Made by a program: the position numbers and the translations under genes. A stretch of DNA of 64,000 bases from Photobacterium sp. SKA34. GTDB lineage: Bacteria > Pseudomonadota > Gammaproteobacteria > Enterobacterales > Vibrionaceae. Below the pieces are notes generated by a model that worked only from the letters and a program-made list of their open reading frames with translations, was not told the origin of the DNA and searched no databases. Positions 20,603-32,329 of the stretch are shown in pieces. The DNA is taken from the NCBI RefSeq assembly GCF_000153325.1, contig NZ_CH724145.1, positions 365,840-429,839 of the forward strand, read 5' to 3'. Numbering within the stretch: position 1 is the first letter of the stretch; each line of letters begins with the position of its first letter.

Positions 20603-21127
20603 ATGAGCCGTAAAAACAAGAAAGCCCCTTGGGATGAAGAAGAAGAAATCATCTGGGTAAGTAAATCCGAGATGAAACGCGACATGGATGCGCTACAAAA
20701 AATTGGCGAAGAGTTAGTTGGATTAACGCCTAATGCACTTGCCAAAATGCCTCTTGATGACGACATGATGGATGCAATTAAAGACGCTCAGCGTTTTAAT
20801 AAAGAAGCACGTCGCCGTCAGCTTCAATATATTGGCAAGCAGATGCGTCATATGGATCTAGAACCAATACAAGCGGCACTTGATAAATTACGCAATAAGC
20901 ACTCTCAGCATACCGTTGCGCTGAAAAAGCTTGAGTTAAAGCGTGATAAGTTAATCGAAAATGGCGATAGCATGATCAATGCTATCTTAGTCGATCACCC
21001 AGATGCTGATCGCCAACATTTACGCCAGCTTGTTCGCCAAGCAACAAAAGAAAAATCGCAAGAGAAGCCAGGTAAGGCTTACCGTGAAATTTTCGAATAT
21101 TTAAAATCTTTATACCTAGCAGACTAA
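20603..21127 (+). CDS. darP: ribosome biogenesis factor DarP (YjgA, DUF615)
   Basis: A 174-residue, highly charged, helical protein of the YjgA/DarP family (DUF615), with the typical start [20 protein letters not shown]. In E. coli DarP binds late 50S precursors and assists maturation of the large subunit. It is divergent from pmbA, the arrangement found in E. coli too, and ends at a terminator facing tldD. Confidence 0.93.
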   Translation: MSRKNKKAPWDEEEEIIWVSKSEMKRDMDALQKIGEELVGLTPNALAKMPLDDDMMDAIKDAQRFNKEARRRQLQYIGKQMRHMDLEPIQAALDKLRNKHSQHTVALKKLELKRDKLIENGDSMINAILVDHPDADRQHLRQLVRQATKEKSQEKPGKAYREIFEYLKSLYLAD

Positions 21128-21161
21128 GTGATCACTCACATTTTCTAGCTTTGATAAAGTA

Positions 21162-21196
21162 AAAAAGCCAGCAAGGTTTATCCCTTCTGGCTTTTT
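21162..21196. terminator. bidirectional terminator between darP and tldD
   Basis: An imperfect stem (AAAAAGCCAG-C-AAGG, 21162-21176, pairing with CCTT-C-TGGCTTTTT, 21183-21196) and a 6-base loop. A and T runs on the two sides let it act in both directions. Confidence 0.85.
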
Positions 21197-21223
21197 CTTT
21201 ATCAAATAGACGTGCGAGAAGAT

Positions 21224-22669
21224 TTACTCTGTACCACCGACCGTCATTGAATCAATTTTCAGGGTTGGCTGACCAACACCCACAGGCACACTTTGTCCCG
21301 CTTTACCACATACACCCACACCACGGTCGATATCTAAGTCATTACCAACCATAGAAACTTGCTGCATCGCTTCAATACCGCTACCAATTAAGGTTGCGCC
21401 TTTAATTGGGCGAGTGATCTTACCATTTTCAATTAAATAAGCTTCTGATGCAGAGAATACAAATTTACCCGATGTAATATCGACCTGACCACCACCGAAG
21501 TTAGGGGCGTAGATACCTTTCTTCACGCTGGAAATAATTTCTTCCGGTGTATGCTCACCAGGCAGCATGTAAGTGTTTGTCATGCGAGGCATAGGTAAAT
21601 GCGCATATGATTCACGACGACCATTACCGGTAGGTGCTACGCCCATTAGACGTGCATTAAGCTTATCTTGCATGTAACCTTTCAGCTTACCGCCTTCCAC
21701 CAGCACATTGTATTGCGACGGTGTCCCCTCATCATCAATGTTAATAGAGCCACGACGATCAACCAGTGTACCGTCATCAACAATGGTACATAGCGGTGAT
21801 GTTACTTGTTCACCTAACTGACCAGAGAACATCGATGAACCTTTACGGTTAAAGTCACCTTCAAGACCATGACCCACAGCTTCGTGTAACAACACGCCCG
21901 GCCAACCTGCACCTAAAACCACAGGCATGGTACCTGCAGGGGCTGCGTCTGCTTCTAGGTTAATCAATGCTTGGCGGATAGCTTCATCAGCAAAATACAA
22001 TGCTTGGCTTTTACCATCGGTTTCAGTTAAGAACATTTCATAGCCGTAACGACCACCGCCCCCCGCACTACCACGCTCACGTTTGTCGCCTTTTTCAACC
22101 AGGACACTGATAGATAAACGAACAAGCGGGCGAATATCTGCCGCATAAGTGCCATCAAGCGCGGCAACTAATACCTCTTCATAGACACCATTGATGCTAA
22201 CAGACACTTCAGTGACTAACGGCTCTTTGGTACGAATATAACGATCAATTTCTTCCAATAATGCGATTTTTTGGAATTTATCAAGACTGCTTAATGGATT
22301 AATAGGCGCATAAATACCCGACGGTGTTATTGGACTGAAGGTTTGTACTTTGCCATTCCCCCCTTGGCGCACAATACCACGTGCTGCTTTTGCACTTTGC
22401 GTTAATGCCAATGGGTTTATTTGATCAGAATATGCGAAACCTGTTTTTTCGCCAGCAACCGCACGTACACCTACACCGCGATCGATATTAAACGAACCAT
22501 CTTTAATAATACTGTCTTCCAGTACTAATGACTCATGCCAGCAAGATTGGAAATAAATATCGGCATAATCCACATCTCTTGCTGCAATTAGCCCAAGAAT
22601 ATTATGCAGTTCATCACGGCCAAGACCTGATTGGTCTAGCATGGTATTTTCTACGGTGTTAAGGGTCAT
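21224..22669 (-). CDS. tldD: metalloprotease TldD
   Basis: A 481-residue TldD protease, the same length as E. coli TldD, with the zinc-binding [11 protein letters not shown] motif in the middle of the protein. With PmbA/TldE it forms a heterodimer that cleaves unfolded peptides. It is 19 bases downstream of the nitrilase-family gene and probably belongs to a transcript yhdP-nit-tldD, the neighbourhood also seen in E. coli and vibrios. Confidence 0.96.
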   Translation of the reverse strand: MTLNTVENTMLDQSGLGRDELHNILGLIAARDVDYADIYFQSCWHESLVLEDSIIKDGSFNIDRGVGVRAVAGEKTGFAYSDQINPLALTQSAKAARGIVRQGGNGKVQTFSPITPSGIYAPINPLSSLDKFQKIALLEEIDRYIRTKEPLVTEVSVSINGVYEEVLVAALDGTYAADIRPLVRLSISVLVEKGDKRERGSAGGGGRYGYEMFLTETDGKSQALYFADEAIRQALINLEADAAPAGTMPVVLGAGWPGVLLHEAVGHGLEGDFNRKGSSMFSGQLGEQVTSPLCTIVDDGTLVDRRGSINIDDEGTPSQYNVLVEGGKLKGYMQDKLNARLMGVAPTGNGRRESYAHLPMPRMTNTYMLPGEHTPEEIISSVKKGIYAPNFGGGQVDITSGKFVFSASEAYLIENGKITRPIKGATLIGSGIEAMQQVSMVGNDLDIDRGVGVCGKAGQSVPVGVGQPTLKIDSMTVGGTE

Positions 22670-22688
22670 TAATTCGCTCTTAAATTAT

Positions 22689-23507
22689 TTAGCGCGGTTG
22701 AACACAAAATTTAGTATGTTCAGCAACAGGCATGTTGGCGCGGATCTTCTCAGATAATTGTAAATCAATATTGGCAGTCAGAACACCGGTGCCTTGCTGC
22801 TGACACGCAACAATTTGCCCCCAAGGATCAATAATCATTGAGTGGCCCCATGTTTCTCGCCCTTCATTATGCTCGCCCCATTGTGCTGCGGCAATCACCC
22901 AACACTGAGTTTCAATAGCACGAGCTCGTAATAATACCTCCCAATGCGCTTTACCTGTTAATTTAGTAAAAGCAGCGGGTACAACAATAATATCAGCACC
23001 TTGTGCGCGTAATGCACTATATTGCAATGGAAACCTTACATCATAACAAATCGACATGCCGATATTGCCATACGGTGTTTCTACGACTTTAAGCTCATCA
23101 CCCGCTTTAAAAGTATCAGACTCTCGATAACTATGGTGTTTATCAGCAACATCGACATCGAACATATGTAGTTTATTATAATGCTCTTGGAGTTGGCCTT
23201 TATCGTTATATAACAAGCTGGTTGATGTAATTGAACCATCGGGTTGCAAAATAGGCATGGAACCCAGTAAAAGCCAAATACCTAACTTTTCAGTTAATGC
23301 TGATAATTCATTTTGAAATGGGCCATCATTGAGTGGTTCAGCCCATTTCTGGTAATCCGCTTTACTGCCAAAAACTATAGTATTTTCAGGAGTAACAACC
23401 AATTTAGCTCCTTGTAGCTGAAGCCCTTTCACTTTCTTTTTTAATTTAGTGAGATTATGTTCAGGATCGGCTCCCGAATTCATTTGTACTAAGCCAATCT
23501 TCGCCAT
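22689..23507 (-). CDS. carbon-nitrogen hydrolase (nitrilase superfamily, Nit-like)
   Basis: A 272-residue nitrilase-superfamily enzyme with the full catalytic triad Glu41 (TPENT), Lys112 (YNKLHMFD) and Cys154 (SICYDVRFP). The closest family branch by these motifs is Nit1/Nit2-like omega-amidase or deaminated-glutathione amidase, a metabolite repair enzyme; the exact substrate cannot be read from sequence. The ATG at 23507 has a good GGGAG upstream. The gene lies between yhdP and tldD, its usual place in Vibrionaceae as I recall. Confidence 0.88.
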   Translation of the reverse strand: MAKIGLVQMNSGADPEHNLTKLKKKVKGLQLQGAKLVVTPENTIVFGSKADYQKWAEPLNDGPFQNELSALTEKLGIWLLLGSMPILQPDGSITSTSLLYNDKGQLQEHYNKLHMFDVDVADKHHSYRESDTFKAGDELKVVETPYGNIGMSICYDVRFPLQYSALRAQGADIIVVPAAFTKLTGKAHWEVLLRARAIETQCWVIAAAQWGEHNEGRETWGHSMIIDPWGQIVACQQQGTGVLTANIDLQLSEKIRANMPVAEHTKFCVQPR

Positions 23508-23618
23508 GATATTCTCCCTGAGCCTATAAACTCGTTGCTCGCAATCATTCTAAAGTCTAAATTACTCTTTCTTTGTTGTATCACTGATAAAAATTAACGC
23601 AATATATTCATTTATTGC

Positions 23619-26600
23619 TTACTTATCAGGTACAGTATATTCGCCCGATAAACGTGAACGTTCAGTAACATTTGGCGACTCAATCGGTCCAGTTACTTGA
23701 TAATTAACTTGGGTGATCACATCTAACACTGGCGATAACACCGTTGAAATAGCTAACACATATAACGCTGTTTGTGGCGCAACAGCAAAAGCAGTTAAAA
23801 CAGGTATGCCCGAGGTAAAGTCAGGAATAAACTTCACATTTGCATCGACCTTTTCATTGTTCAGATCAACCTTACCTTTAATGTACATATCACCCGCTAA
23901 TGCTTGCATCTTAATATCGTTACTATAAAAAGTTCCCTGCTTAATTGTTCCAGTTCCTTTGATATAGTTAAACGCTAAGCCATTATCAAATACCCCCGAG
24001 AAATCAAGCTGCATTTTTCGAATAATAGAATCTAAACTAAACAGGCCAAGCAATCGCCCTGCGCCAAATGCACCACTTACCAGCCCTTTGCCAACATCTG
24101 TTTTCACGTTGCCATTTAATGTTCGGCGATCCATCGCCCAAGGTGAACCTTGCCATGATGCCGAGATGCTCGTATCAAACGATGCATTTTGCACGCCACC
24201 TTCAATACCAAAGCGACTTAATAAATCGGAGCTATTGTCACCTTTCACTATGAAACTTAACGCGGAATGATTACGGTTATCTTTAAAATACCAACGTCCA
24301 TTTGCATCTAATTTGATATTACCTGAATTAATATTGAATGTTTTTAATGTTAATTGATTTGAGGACTTTTCAAGCACAGCATTGACTTGCCCTAATCGGT
24401 AGCCCTGAAGCCAGGCATCCGATACCGTAAGTTTAATAGCAGGGATCGCAGCCATTACCTTACGATCTAGCGCTGTCACTACCGGAGATAACAAAGGAGG
24501 TGCTTTTTTAGTAACATCAGCTTGCTGCTGAGTAACTGACTTTTTATCTAATTGTGGAAAGTTAAGATGAAGGGATTTAAAAATCGCATTCACCGTCTTT
24601 TTCTGATCCCAAGTAATATAGCCTTCAGCTTGTCGGCTCTCTACTTTCGCGGACCACTGATGACCATGCTTAACATGCAAATTAACATCATCCCACACTA
24701 ATCCGCCCAACGTTAACTGCTTAACTTTTGCCACTATCTTATTTGGGATCGGCCATATAACCCCACCATCATTACCATGCCTTTTATTGGTGTTTGATTG
24801 TTGCCACTTATTCGCAAGAGCGATCCACGGATCAACATTGAATACTTTAGTATCAATATTCACCACATGTCCAATACCTAATGTTGGCTCTATATCTTTT
24901 TTACCAATCATCAAATCACTCGCTGCTAACTGTGGTTTTCCATTGATAAGGTTCACGCGTACTTGGTAAGCAGCATCTGGTAACTGAAGTTGCCCATTAA
25001 ACGTTTGTGCATTGCCATCAACATTCACGGTTATAAACTGCGATTGATTGGGCTTGGGTTGATAAGATAACGGATAGGGTAAATCACTCTTGATATGGGT
25101 AAGAGGTAGTATACTTTTTACTTTGTAAGTAAAATTGTCATTGTTTAAATCTACCTGAACATCTGTTTTCCAATCACTGCTACCGGATAGGTGATTTAAT
25201 AATTGAGCTGGAGCATAAGGTTGTAAACGGCCTACTTGCCAATCACCAGCAACATTAACATTCACTCGGTAGTGATTGCTTTCAACACTATTACCTGTAA
25301 ACCCAAGCCTTACCGGTTGCTCAAATAGCTTACCGCTTAGTCCTTCAGCCCTAATTTTTGCATTATCAAAGGTTAAACTACCGTAAGTATTATCAACAAT
25401 CAGAGATGGTGTTTGTAAGTCGATACGATTATTTTTCAAAAACACCTGACCATTCGCATCCACATCACTGCCGTCAAAAGGAATATCAAGCGTTAATTTA
25501 GCAGTAACAGGCCCGCTAACCCTCACCGTTTGTAATGCGCTACCCACAGAATCGGCTAATGGTGTTTTAAGCATGTATTCTGTAACATCTTTGCCGTTAG
25601 CAGCAAGATCAAGTGCTAGTTTCAAATGACCATCAGGGGCTAATCTTGCACCACCAACCACATTAGAACCGACTGCTGATAAGGTTTTTACATGACTGGC
25701 ATCGATCGTCATACGATCATTTTTAAAGCCTAAGTTAAGATTAAGATCCGTTAATAATGGCCAATCAGGATCAAACTGAAACTTTGCTTTTTTTAGTGGG
25801 ACCTTAACTTCAAAGACACCATCATGATTAGGATAAGGGAATGTGTTTAAAGGACCAAACCAGAGTAGCTCTGCGTCTTTCACCGTTCCGCCTTTTATCG
25901 CGGTAGCTAGATAATGGGTTAATTTATTACCAAGCGCTGGGCGAGGTAAATAACGCCATGCTTGCCCTGCATCTTTAACAGACGCTTCACCATAGAAAGC
26001 CAACCATGCTGGCGCTTTTTGATAAAAATCGAGCCTAAATTGCCCTTTTGCATTGAGATCAGGAGTGGTAACACTCAATTTATCGCTCCATAAACTGGTG
26101 CCTTGATTATCATGTTTCCAATACGCATCAATCGTCGCATCATTGATGTTTAATGGTTTCGGAAAAACCTTACCATAAGGCAGAGCATCATCATCAACTC
26201 GAATTTTCACTGCACCTTGTGTTGTATCACCAGCAATACGCGCATTTAACTTATTAATACCAGGTAATAACTGCCACTGCTTAAATGCTAAATCATCAAG
26301 ATTTAATGAAAAGTGAATTGGCTTATCTTGCTCACCTGCAACTCGAATTTTTGTCACCAGCCCCGTCGGTTGTAACTCGGTGATAGCTTCCGTAATACTG
26401 TTCGACTTGGGTAAAAAAGATCTCAATGGTAATAATCGATCTAATTTGATATTGGTCAGTGCGGCTTTCCAATTTACAGGCTGCCATTGCTTATTAAGTG
26501 AAAATTGCGCTGCAATATCAAATTTAGGCCACGCTATTTTATCGGTAGTAATATCAAATTTCTCAGTATCAATCCGCCATAATCGTTGCTGCTTATTAAA

Positions 26601-27494
26601 AGTTGGCTTTAGCGCAACAACACCACCATTAATAATAATTTGGTGAGATTTCTGTTGGGCCGTCCAATCAATATGACTTTTGGCAAGTTGGATCATCGCT
26701 GAACTTATCGAGCCTTGATTTAACGATAACCACGCTTGCATACTCAATTTACTATCTGAAATATCAGCGACACCAGTAAATTTTTTATTTAGCCATGGTG
26801 TGACCGAAATGTTTTTTCCTTTGAGATATAGCGCCCCATTAACACTAGACAAACCACCTTGTTCGGTAATATCTGCTTTTATGTCAACTTGACCTAATGG
26901 ACTATTAATCAATCCTACTGAGCCTTGAGCAAAATGATGCCCTCCCTCATTTCGCCAGTTAAGTCGTGTAACCGCTAAATGTAATGCTTTACCAGAAGGA
27001 GAAGGAACGGTAACCGTCGCGTTTTTTAATGTGACATTATCCATACGCGTGAAAAAAAACTGCTCTAGCCTTTTAGCAAAAGAAGTATCAGAAGAGGGTT
27101 TTGAAGCTCTAGGTGGGAGTTGTGTAATATCTAAATCGAATTGCTCAATTTGGACATGTTTAAAAACAGGTCTAAATCTCATTACTGACTGCCAAAAATC
27201 CAAATAGATCTCGGCTTGTCCAACCTTAACTAATGGTGCTGAATGGTTATTTTCGGTCACCGATAGTTGATTAAGTTTTATTTCTGGGCCCGATAGTAGC
27301 CAGCGTCCATCAACTTCTTCTACCGATATTTTCGTATGTGTTTGCTGAGAAAGCCACTGCGCTATTGGCTGACGATAATGGTCAAGGTGAGGAAGAGAAA
27401 AGCGGATAGTGCTGATCAAAATAGCCAATGTTACAGCAACAATAACCACTAACCACAATACACCACGTAAGGTTTTTACCACCATACGGTTCAC
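23619..27494 (-). CDS. yhdP: YhdP, AsmA-like inter-membrane phospholipid transport protein
   Basis: A 1291-residue protein with one N-terminal membrane helix (about residues 10-30), a very long beta-rich periplasmic body, and a C-terminal AsmA-like/DUF3971 region ending in the ALYVLAISTVL segment. Length and layout match E. coli YhdP (about 1266). With TamB and YdbH it moves phospholipids towards the outer membrane through a hydrophobic groove. A GTG start at 27494 is used, with GGAAGAG upstream. It lies 22 bases after rng and upstream of the nitrilase-family gene. Confidence 0.93.
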   Translation of the reverse strand: MNRMVVKTLRGVLWLVVIVAVTLAILISTIRFSLPHLDHYRQPIAQWLSQQTHTKISVEEVDGRWLLSGPEIKLNQLSVTENNHSAPLVKVGQAEIYLDFWQSVMRFRPVFKHVQIEQFDLDITQLPPRASKPSSDTSFAKRLEQFFFTRMDNVTLKNATVTVPSPSGKALHLAVTRLNWRNEGGHHFAQGSVGLINSPLGQVDIKADITEQGGLSSVNGALYLKGKNISVTPWLNKKFTGVADISDSKLSMQAWLSLNQGSISSAMIQLAKSHIDWTAQQKSHQIIINGGVVALKPTFNKQQRLWRIDTEKFDITTDKIAWPKFDIAAQFSLNKQWQPVNWKAALTNIKLDRLLPLRSFLPKSNSITEAITELQPTGLVTKIRVAGEQDKPIHFSLNLDDLAFKQWQLLPGINKLNARIAGDTTQGAVKIRVDDDALPYGKVFPKPLNINDATIDAYWKHDNQGTSLWSDKLSVTTPDLNAKGQFRLDFYQKAPAWLAFYGEASVKDAGQAWRYLPRPALGNKLTHYLATAIKGGTVKDAELLWFGPLNTFPYPNHDGVFEVKVPLKKAKFQFDPDWPLLTDLNLNLGFKNDRMTIDASHVKTLSAVGSNVVGGARLAPDGHLKLALDLAANGKDVTEYMLKTPLADSVGSALQTVRVSGPVTAKLTLDIPFDGSDVDANGQVFLKNNRIDLQTPSLIVDNTYGSLTFDNAKIRAEGLSGKLFEQPVRLGFTGNSVESNHYRVNVNVAGDWQVGRLQPYAPAQLLNHLSGSSDWKTDVQVDLNNDNFTYKVKSILPLTHIKSDLPYPLSYQPKPNQSQFITVNVDGNAQTFNGQLQLPDAAYQVRVNLINGKPQLAASDLMIGKKDIEPTLGIGHVVNIDTKVFNVDPWIALANKWQQSNTNKRHGNDGGVIWPIPNKIVAKVKQLTLGGLVWDDVNLHVKHGHQWSAKVESRQAEGYITWDQKKTVNAIFKSLHLNFPQLDKKSVTQQQADVTKKAPPLLSPVVTALDRKVMAAIPAIKLTVSDAWLQGYRLGQVNAVLEKSSNQLTLKTFNINSGNIKLDANGRWYFKDNRNHSALSFIVKGDNSSDLLSRFGIEGGVQNASFDTSISASWQGSPWAMDRRTLNGNVKTDVGKGLVSGAFGAGRLLGLFSLDSIIRKMQLDFSGVFDNGLAFNYIKGTGTIKQGTFYSNDIKMQALAGDMYIKGKVDLNNEKVDANVKFIPDFTSGIPVLTAFAVAPQTALYVLAISTVLSPVLDVITQVNYQVTGPIESPNVTERSRLSGEYTVPDK

Positions 27495-27516
27495 TGACTC
27501 TTCCTCATTTGTATCA

Positions 27517-28986
27517 TTACATCATTACCACATCAAATTGCTCTTGATTATATAGCGGCTCTGGCTTTATTTTTACTTGTTTACCAATAAAGACCTCAAG
27601 CTCAGCTAATGCATGCGATTCATCCCCCATAAGAGCTTCACCCACAGCCGATGAAACATACACTATGAATCGGTCAGCGTCGTAAGCGCGATTGACTCGG
27701 GTTATTTCTCGCAACACCTCATAGCAAACACTTTCAACCGTTTTCACCGTACCACGACCATCACAAGATGGACACGTACCACACAACACATGCTCAATAC
27801 TTTCACGAGTACGCTTACGCGTCATTTCAACCAAGCCTAATTGCGTAAAACCATTAATATTGGTTTTCACTCGATCATAGGAAAGTGCTTGCTCAAGAGT
27901 TTGTAAAACGCGTTGTTGGTGTTCATCTGAAATCATATCAATGAAATCAATAATGATAATGCCACCTAAATTACGTAAACGTAATTGGCGTGCGATAGCT
28001 TTCGTTGCTTCAATATTGGTATTAAAAATAGTCTCGTCGAGATTTCTTCGCCCAACAAACGCACCGGTATTAATATCAACCGTGGTCATCGCTTCTGTTT
28101 GATCAATGATCAAATAGCCACCAGACTTCATTTCAACTTTACGATCTAAGGAACGTTGAATTTCAGACTCGGTATCATAGAGATCAAAGATAGGCTGCTG
28201 GCCTGAATAATATTCAATATTATCTGTCACTTCAGGTACAAATTCATCTGTAAATTCTTTCAGCTTATCAAATGCTTGGCGTGAATCGACCTTAATGTTA
28301 TCAATTTCAGTACCAACAAAATCACGTAAGATACGCTGTGCAAGCCCTAGCTCACCGTATAGCATCGAACGTGGCTTATACTTGGCACGACGCTCTAATA
28401 CTTTTCGCCATAAGTGCTTTAAAAATGCGGCATCTTGAGCAACTTCATCGGTATTCGCCCCTTCTGCTGCCGTTCGAATAATAAAGCCACCTAAATCATC
28501 ACAATGCTGTAAAACCGCTTTTTTCAAACGGTCACGCTCTTTCTCACTTTCAATCCGTTGAGACACACCAACATGGCTTGCTCCCGGCATGAAGACAAGG
28601 TATCGAGACGGTAAGGTAATATCTGTCGTTAAACGCGCACCTTTAGTTCCCAGAGGATCTTTTACCACCTGTACAACAATGTCTTGCCCTTGACGAACGA
28701 GCTCTGAAATATCGCGCACCTGAAATTGTTTTTTCTCATTTTCAGCCACACATTCAGTGTGAGGAACAATATCTGAAGCATGTAAAAATGCAGCTTTATC
28801 TAACCCAATATCGACAAAGGCCGCTTGCATACCTGGAAGTACGCGACTTACTCGCCCTTTGTAAATATTTCCGACGATACCGCGTTTCGATTCACGTTCA
28901 ATGTGGATCTCTTGCAATACGCCATGTTCAATCATTGCGACACGGGTTTCACTCGGCGTCACATTGATCAGCAGCTCAGTGCTCAT
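27517..28986 (-). CDS. rng: ribonuclease G
   Basis: A 489-residue RNase E/G-family endonuclease, the same length as E. coli RNase G. It has an N-terminal S1 domain (about residues 35-130), the catalytic aspartates in the TTVDINTGAFVG and IIIDFIDM segments, and the zinc-link cysteines in CGTCPSC. It has no RNase E-type C-terminal scaffold. It matures the 5' end of 16S rRNA and degrades some mRNAs. It is 12 bases downstream of maf. Confidence 0.97.
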   Translation of the reverse strand: MSTELLINVTPSETRVAMIEHGVLQEIHIERESKRGIVGNIYKGRVSRVLPGMQAAFVDIGLDKAAFLHASDIVPHTECVAENEKKQFQVRDISELVRQGQDIVVQVVKDPLGTKGARLTTDITLPSRYLVFMPGASHVGVSQRIESEKERDRLKKAVLQHCDDLGGFIIRTAAEGANTDEVAQDAAFLKHLWRKVLERRAKYKPRSMLYGELGLAQRILRDFVGTEIDNIKVDSRQAFDKLKEFTDEFVPEVTDNIEYYSGQQPIFDLYDTESEIQRSLDRKVEMKSGGYLIIDQTEAMTTVDINTGAFVGRRNLDETIFNTNIEATKAIARQLRLRNLGGIIIIDFIDMISDEHQQRVLQTLEQALSYDRVKTNINGFTQLGLVEMTRKRTRESIEHVLCGTCPSCDGRGTVKTVESVCYEVLREITRVNRAYDADRFIVYVSSAVGEALMGDESHALAELEVFIGKQVKIKPEPLYNQEQFDVVMM

Positions 28987-28998
28987 GGTTGCCTCTAC

Positions 28999-29571
28999 TT
29001 ATAACTTTAAAAAATCTTGTAACAGGATGTCGGTTTCCACTAACGGTAACCCCATCACTGCATAAAAACTGCCATCGATACGTTCAACGAATTTGCCACC
29101 TAAGCCTTGAATACCATAACTGCCCGCTTTATCTTGTGGCTCTCCACTTTGCCAATATTTTTTGATTTCTTTATCTGACAAAGGCTTAAACCACACTTGC
29201 GTGATCACTAACTTAGTTTCAATCCTTCCTTTCGTTGCAACAGTCACGGCGGTCATCACTTGATGTTGACGACCAGATAGCATTTTCAGCATACGCGCTG
29301 CATCATTAAAATCGACAGGTTTTTCTAATATTTGCTGATCAGCCACAACAATTGTGTCCGATCCTAAAACAGGTAAATCAGTCGGCGCTGCTTTTACTCC
29401 GGCTAAGGCTTTATCTCGTGATAAACGCTGCACATAATTTTCAGGGCTTTCGCCTGCTTGGTGGCACTCTTCGACATCCACCACAACACGTTTAAACTGA
29501 TAGCCTAACTGATTTAATAACTCCATTCGACGAGGCGAACCTGAAGCAAGATATAATTGAATTGCAGCCAT
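28999..29571 (-). CDS. Maf-like nucleotide pyrophosphatase (YhdE type)
   Basis: A 190-residue Maf/HAM1-fold protein with the family start LYLASGSPRR and the conserved SDTIV and EKP segments. The YhdE branch hydrolyses dTTP and UTP (and modified forms), removing non-canonical nucleotides. The ATG at 29571 is used for the GAGGTG a few bases upstream and the match to E. coli YhdE; a frame six codons longer is open. It precedes rng, and mreD lies upstream across a terminator. Confidence 0.93.
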   Translation of the reverse strand: MAAIQLYLASGSPRRMELLNQLGYQFKRVVVDVEECHQAGESPENYVQRLSRDKALAGVKAAPTDLPVLGSDTIVVADQQILEKPVDFNDAARMLKMLSGRQHQVMTAVTVATKGRIETKLVITQVWFKPLSDKEIKKYWQSGEPQDKAGSYGIQGLGGKFVERIDGSFYAVMGLPLVETDILLQDFLKL

Positions 29572-29620
29572 GATACACCTCAAACTCACATTTATACTTT
29601 AAAAACATTTAATTATAAAG

Positions 29621-29647
29621 AAGGGGAAGACCGATTGGCTTCCCCTT
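29621..29647 (-). terminator. terminator after mreBCD
   Basis: A 9-bp stem (AAGGGGAAG, 29621-29629, with 29639-29647) and a 9-base loop, just after the mreD stop on the minus strand. The following bases are AT-rich rather than a clean T run, so termination may be partial and let some transcripts reach maf-rng. Confidence 0.6.
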
Positions 29648-29660
29648 TATGTTATTGCGA

Positions 29661-30149
29661 TTAACGAATCGAAAACTTACGACGTATACGCCGTAATAAT
29701 AAAAACAACCATGGCCATAATATAAAGTTTAATACGACAGCCCATAATTGTTGTGGCTCAAAAGTCACATTTGAGACTAAGTACTCAGCCCAGTATTCAA
29801 TAAGCTTACCAGCTAATGATAACAGCGCGAATACAATCGCTTGTTGCCCTAATGAAAGATTACGAAGCACTCTAAAATTTAAAGCAACAATGTAAGCAAT
29901 CACCGACATCATTAAGCCACGGACACCTAATGTAGAACCTAAAATTAAATCCCACAATAAACCGATAATCAAAGCACTTCCCACATTAACACGATGTGGT
30001 AAGGCTAATACCCAATAACAAGTAACCAGTAAAACCCATGAAGGTCGAAACGGTTCCAACATTCCAGGCCAAGGAGCAGCTTGCAGCACCAGAGCAAAAA
30101 CGAATGACAACCAAATCCAAATTCGGCCATGTGCTTGGCTAGTTGGCAT
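29661..30149 (-). CDS. mreD: rod shape-determining membrane protein MreD
   Basis: A 162-residue protein with about five membrane helices, the same length as E. coli MreD. It is part of the elongasome (MreBCD-RodA-PBP2-RodZ) that keeps rod shape. Its start overlaps the end of mreC by 11 bases. Confidence 0.94.
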   Translation of the reverse strand: MPTSQAHGRIWIWLSFVFALVLQAAPWPGMLEPFRPSWVLLVTCYWVLALPHRVNVGSALIIGLLWDLILGSTLGVRGLMMSVIAYIVALNFRVLRNLSLGQQAIVFALLSLAGKLIEYWAEYLVSNVTFEPQQLWAVVLNFILWPWLFLLLRRIRRKFSIR

Positions 30150-31116
30150 TATTCACCTCATTGTTAGGCTTCTTGTTCTCAATAGGTGCTGTTGGTTTTA
30201 CACCATTTGCTGGTACAGCAACTGCAGGAGAAATGGTTGAAACCGCACTTGAAGGCGCAATCGATTCTATTGTTGGCGTTTCTGCCGCTTTTATTCTATC
30301 GGTTGGCCAGACTAATAATAAGTAACGTAATCGATCAAATTGCACTGTTGGTTTAGCGATAATCTGTGCAAATGGGCGTTTATTATCAAAAGAGAATTCA
30401 GTCACACGTGCAACCGGATATCCTTCAGGATAACGTCCACCCAGCCCAGAGCTCACCAATAAATCACCAACACGAATATCCGTACTGCTTGGGACATGCT
30501 CAAGTTGAATTTCATTACTTTTTCCGGTCCCTGTTGCAATAACTCGAATGTCGTTACGCACAACTTGTACTGGAATAGCGTTCGTCGGATCAATCAGTAA
30601 TAAAACACGACTATTATGCGCGCCAACATAGGAGATCTGTCCAACAATACCTTTATCGTTAATAACTGGCTGGCCTTCATACACTCCGTCAACACGCCCT
30701 TTATCAATCATTACTTGATGACTGTAAGGATCAGAGTCGACAGCCATCACCTCGGCGATCATCTTACGCTCACCACGAACAAACGGTGAACCTAATAAAT
30801 TTCTTAAACGCTGATTTTCTTGCTGTAATTGATCAAGCAATAAAACATTACTTTTCATCACCAACAAATCACGCTTCAACGCTTTATTCTCAACTAATAA
30901 TTGCTGATGAGAACTCATTTGACCATTCAGGCCATCAAGTAATTCACGCGGTAAATTAGCCGCATACTGAAGCGGAGCGATTGCTGAGTTCAAAAAATAA
31001 CGAACATTGGCAAAAGCATCAAGACGACTATCGGCTAGCATAAGGCTAGCCGATAGTAATATGGCAAGAAACAGGCGTAATTGCAGAGAAGGACCTCTGC
31101 CAAAGATAGGTTTCAT
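30139..31116 (-). CDS. mreC: cell shape-determining protein MreC
   Basis: A 325-residue bitopic protein. It has one N-terminal membrane helix (about residues 13-28), a coiled coil (about 70-110, rich in Leu, Gln and Asn) and two beta-barrel domains to about 275. A Pro/Ala/Ser-rich tail follows, variable between species. MreC activates PBP2 in the periplasm. It is 43 bases after mreB. Confidence 0.95.
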   Translation of the reverse strand: MKPIFGRGPSLQLRLFLAILLSASLMLADSRLDAFANVRYFLNSAIAPLQYAANLPRELLDGLNGQMSSHQQLLVENKALKRDLLVMKSNVLLLDQLQQENQRLRNLLGSPFVRGERKMIAEVMAVDSDPYSHQVMIDKGRVDGVYEGQPVINDKGIVGQISYVGAHNSRVLLLIDPTNAIPVQVVRNDIRVIATGTGKSNEIQLEHVPSSTDIRVGDLLVSSGLGGRYPEGYPVARVTEFSFDNKRPFAQIIAKPTVQFDRLRYLLLVWPTDRIKAAETPTIESIAPSSAVSTISPAVAVPANGVKPTAPIENKKPNNEVNNAN

Positions 31117-31159
31117 CTAACACTATAACCTGTTTTATAGAAAACTAACGCAGGCATTC

Positions 31160-32212
<1,053 letters not shown>

Positions 32213-32329
32213 CTAATCCTGAAAGCTCAAAATTCGTTAAATTGCACTAAATGTACCAAGCGCTAGGCACTGAAACAAGGTAAGGATTGTCAAACCTACC
32301 ACAGATTTGCAATTTATTTGCGTTAAGGT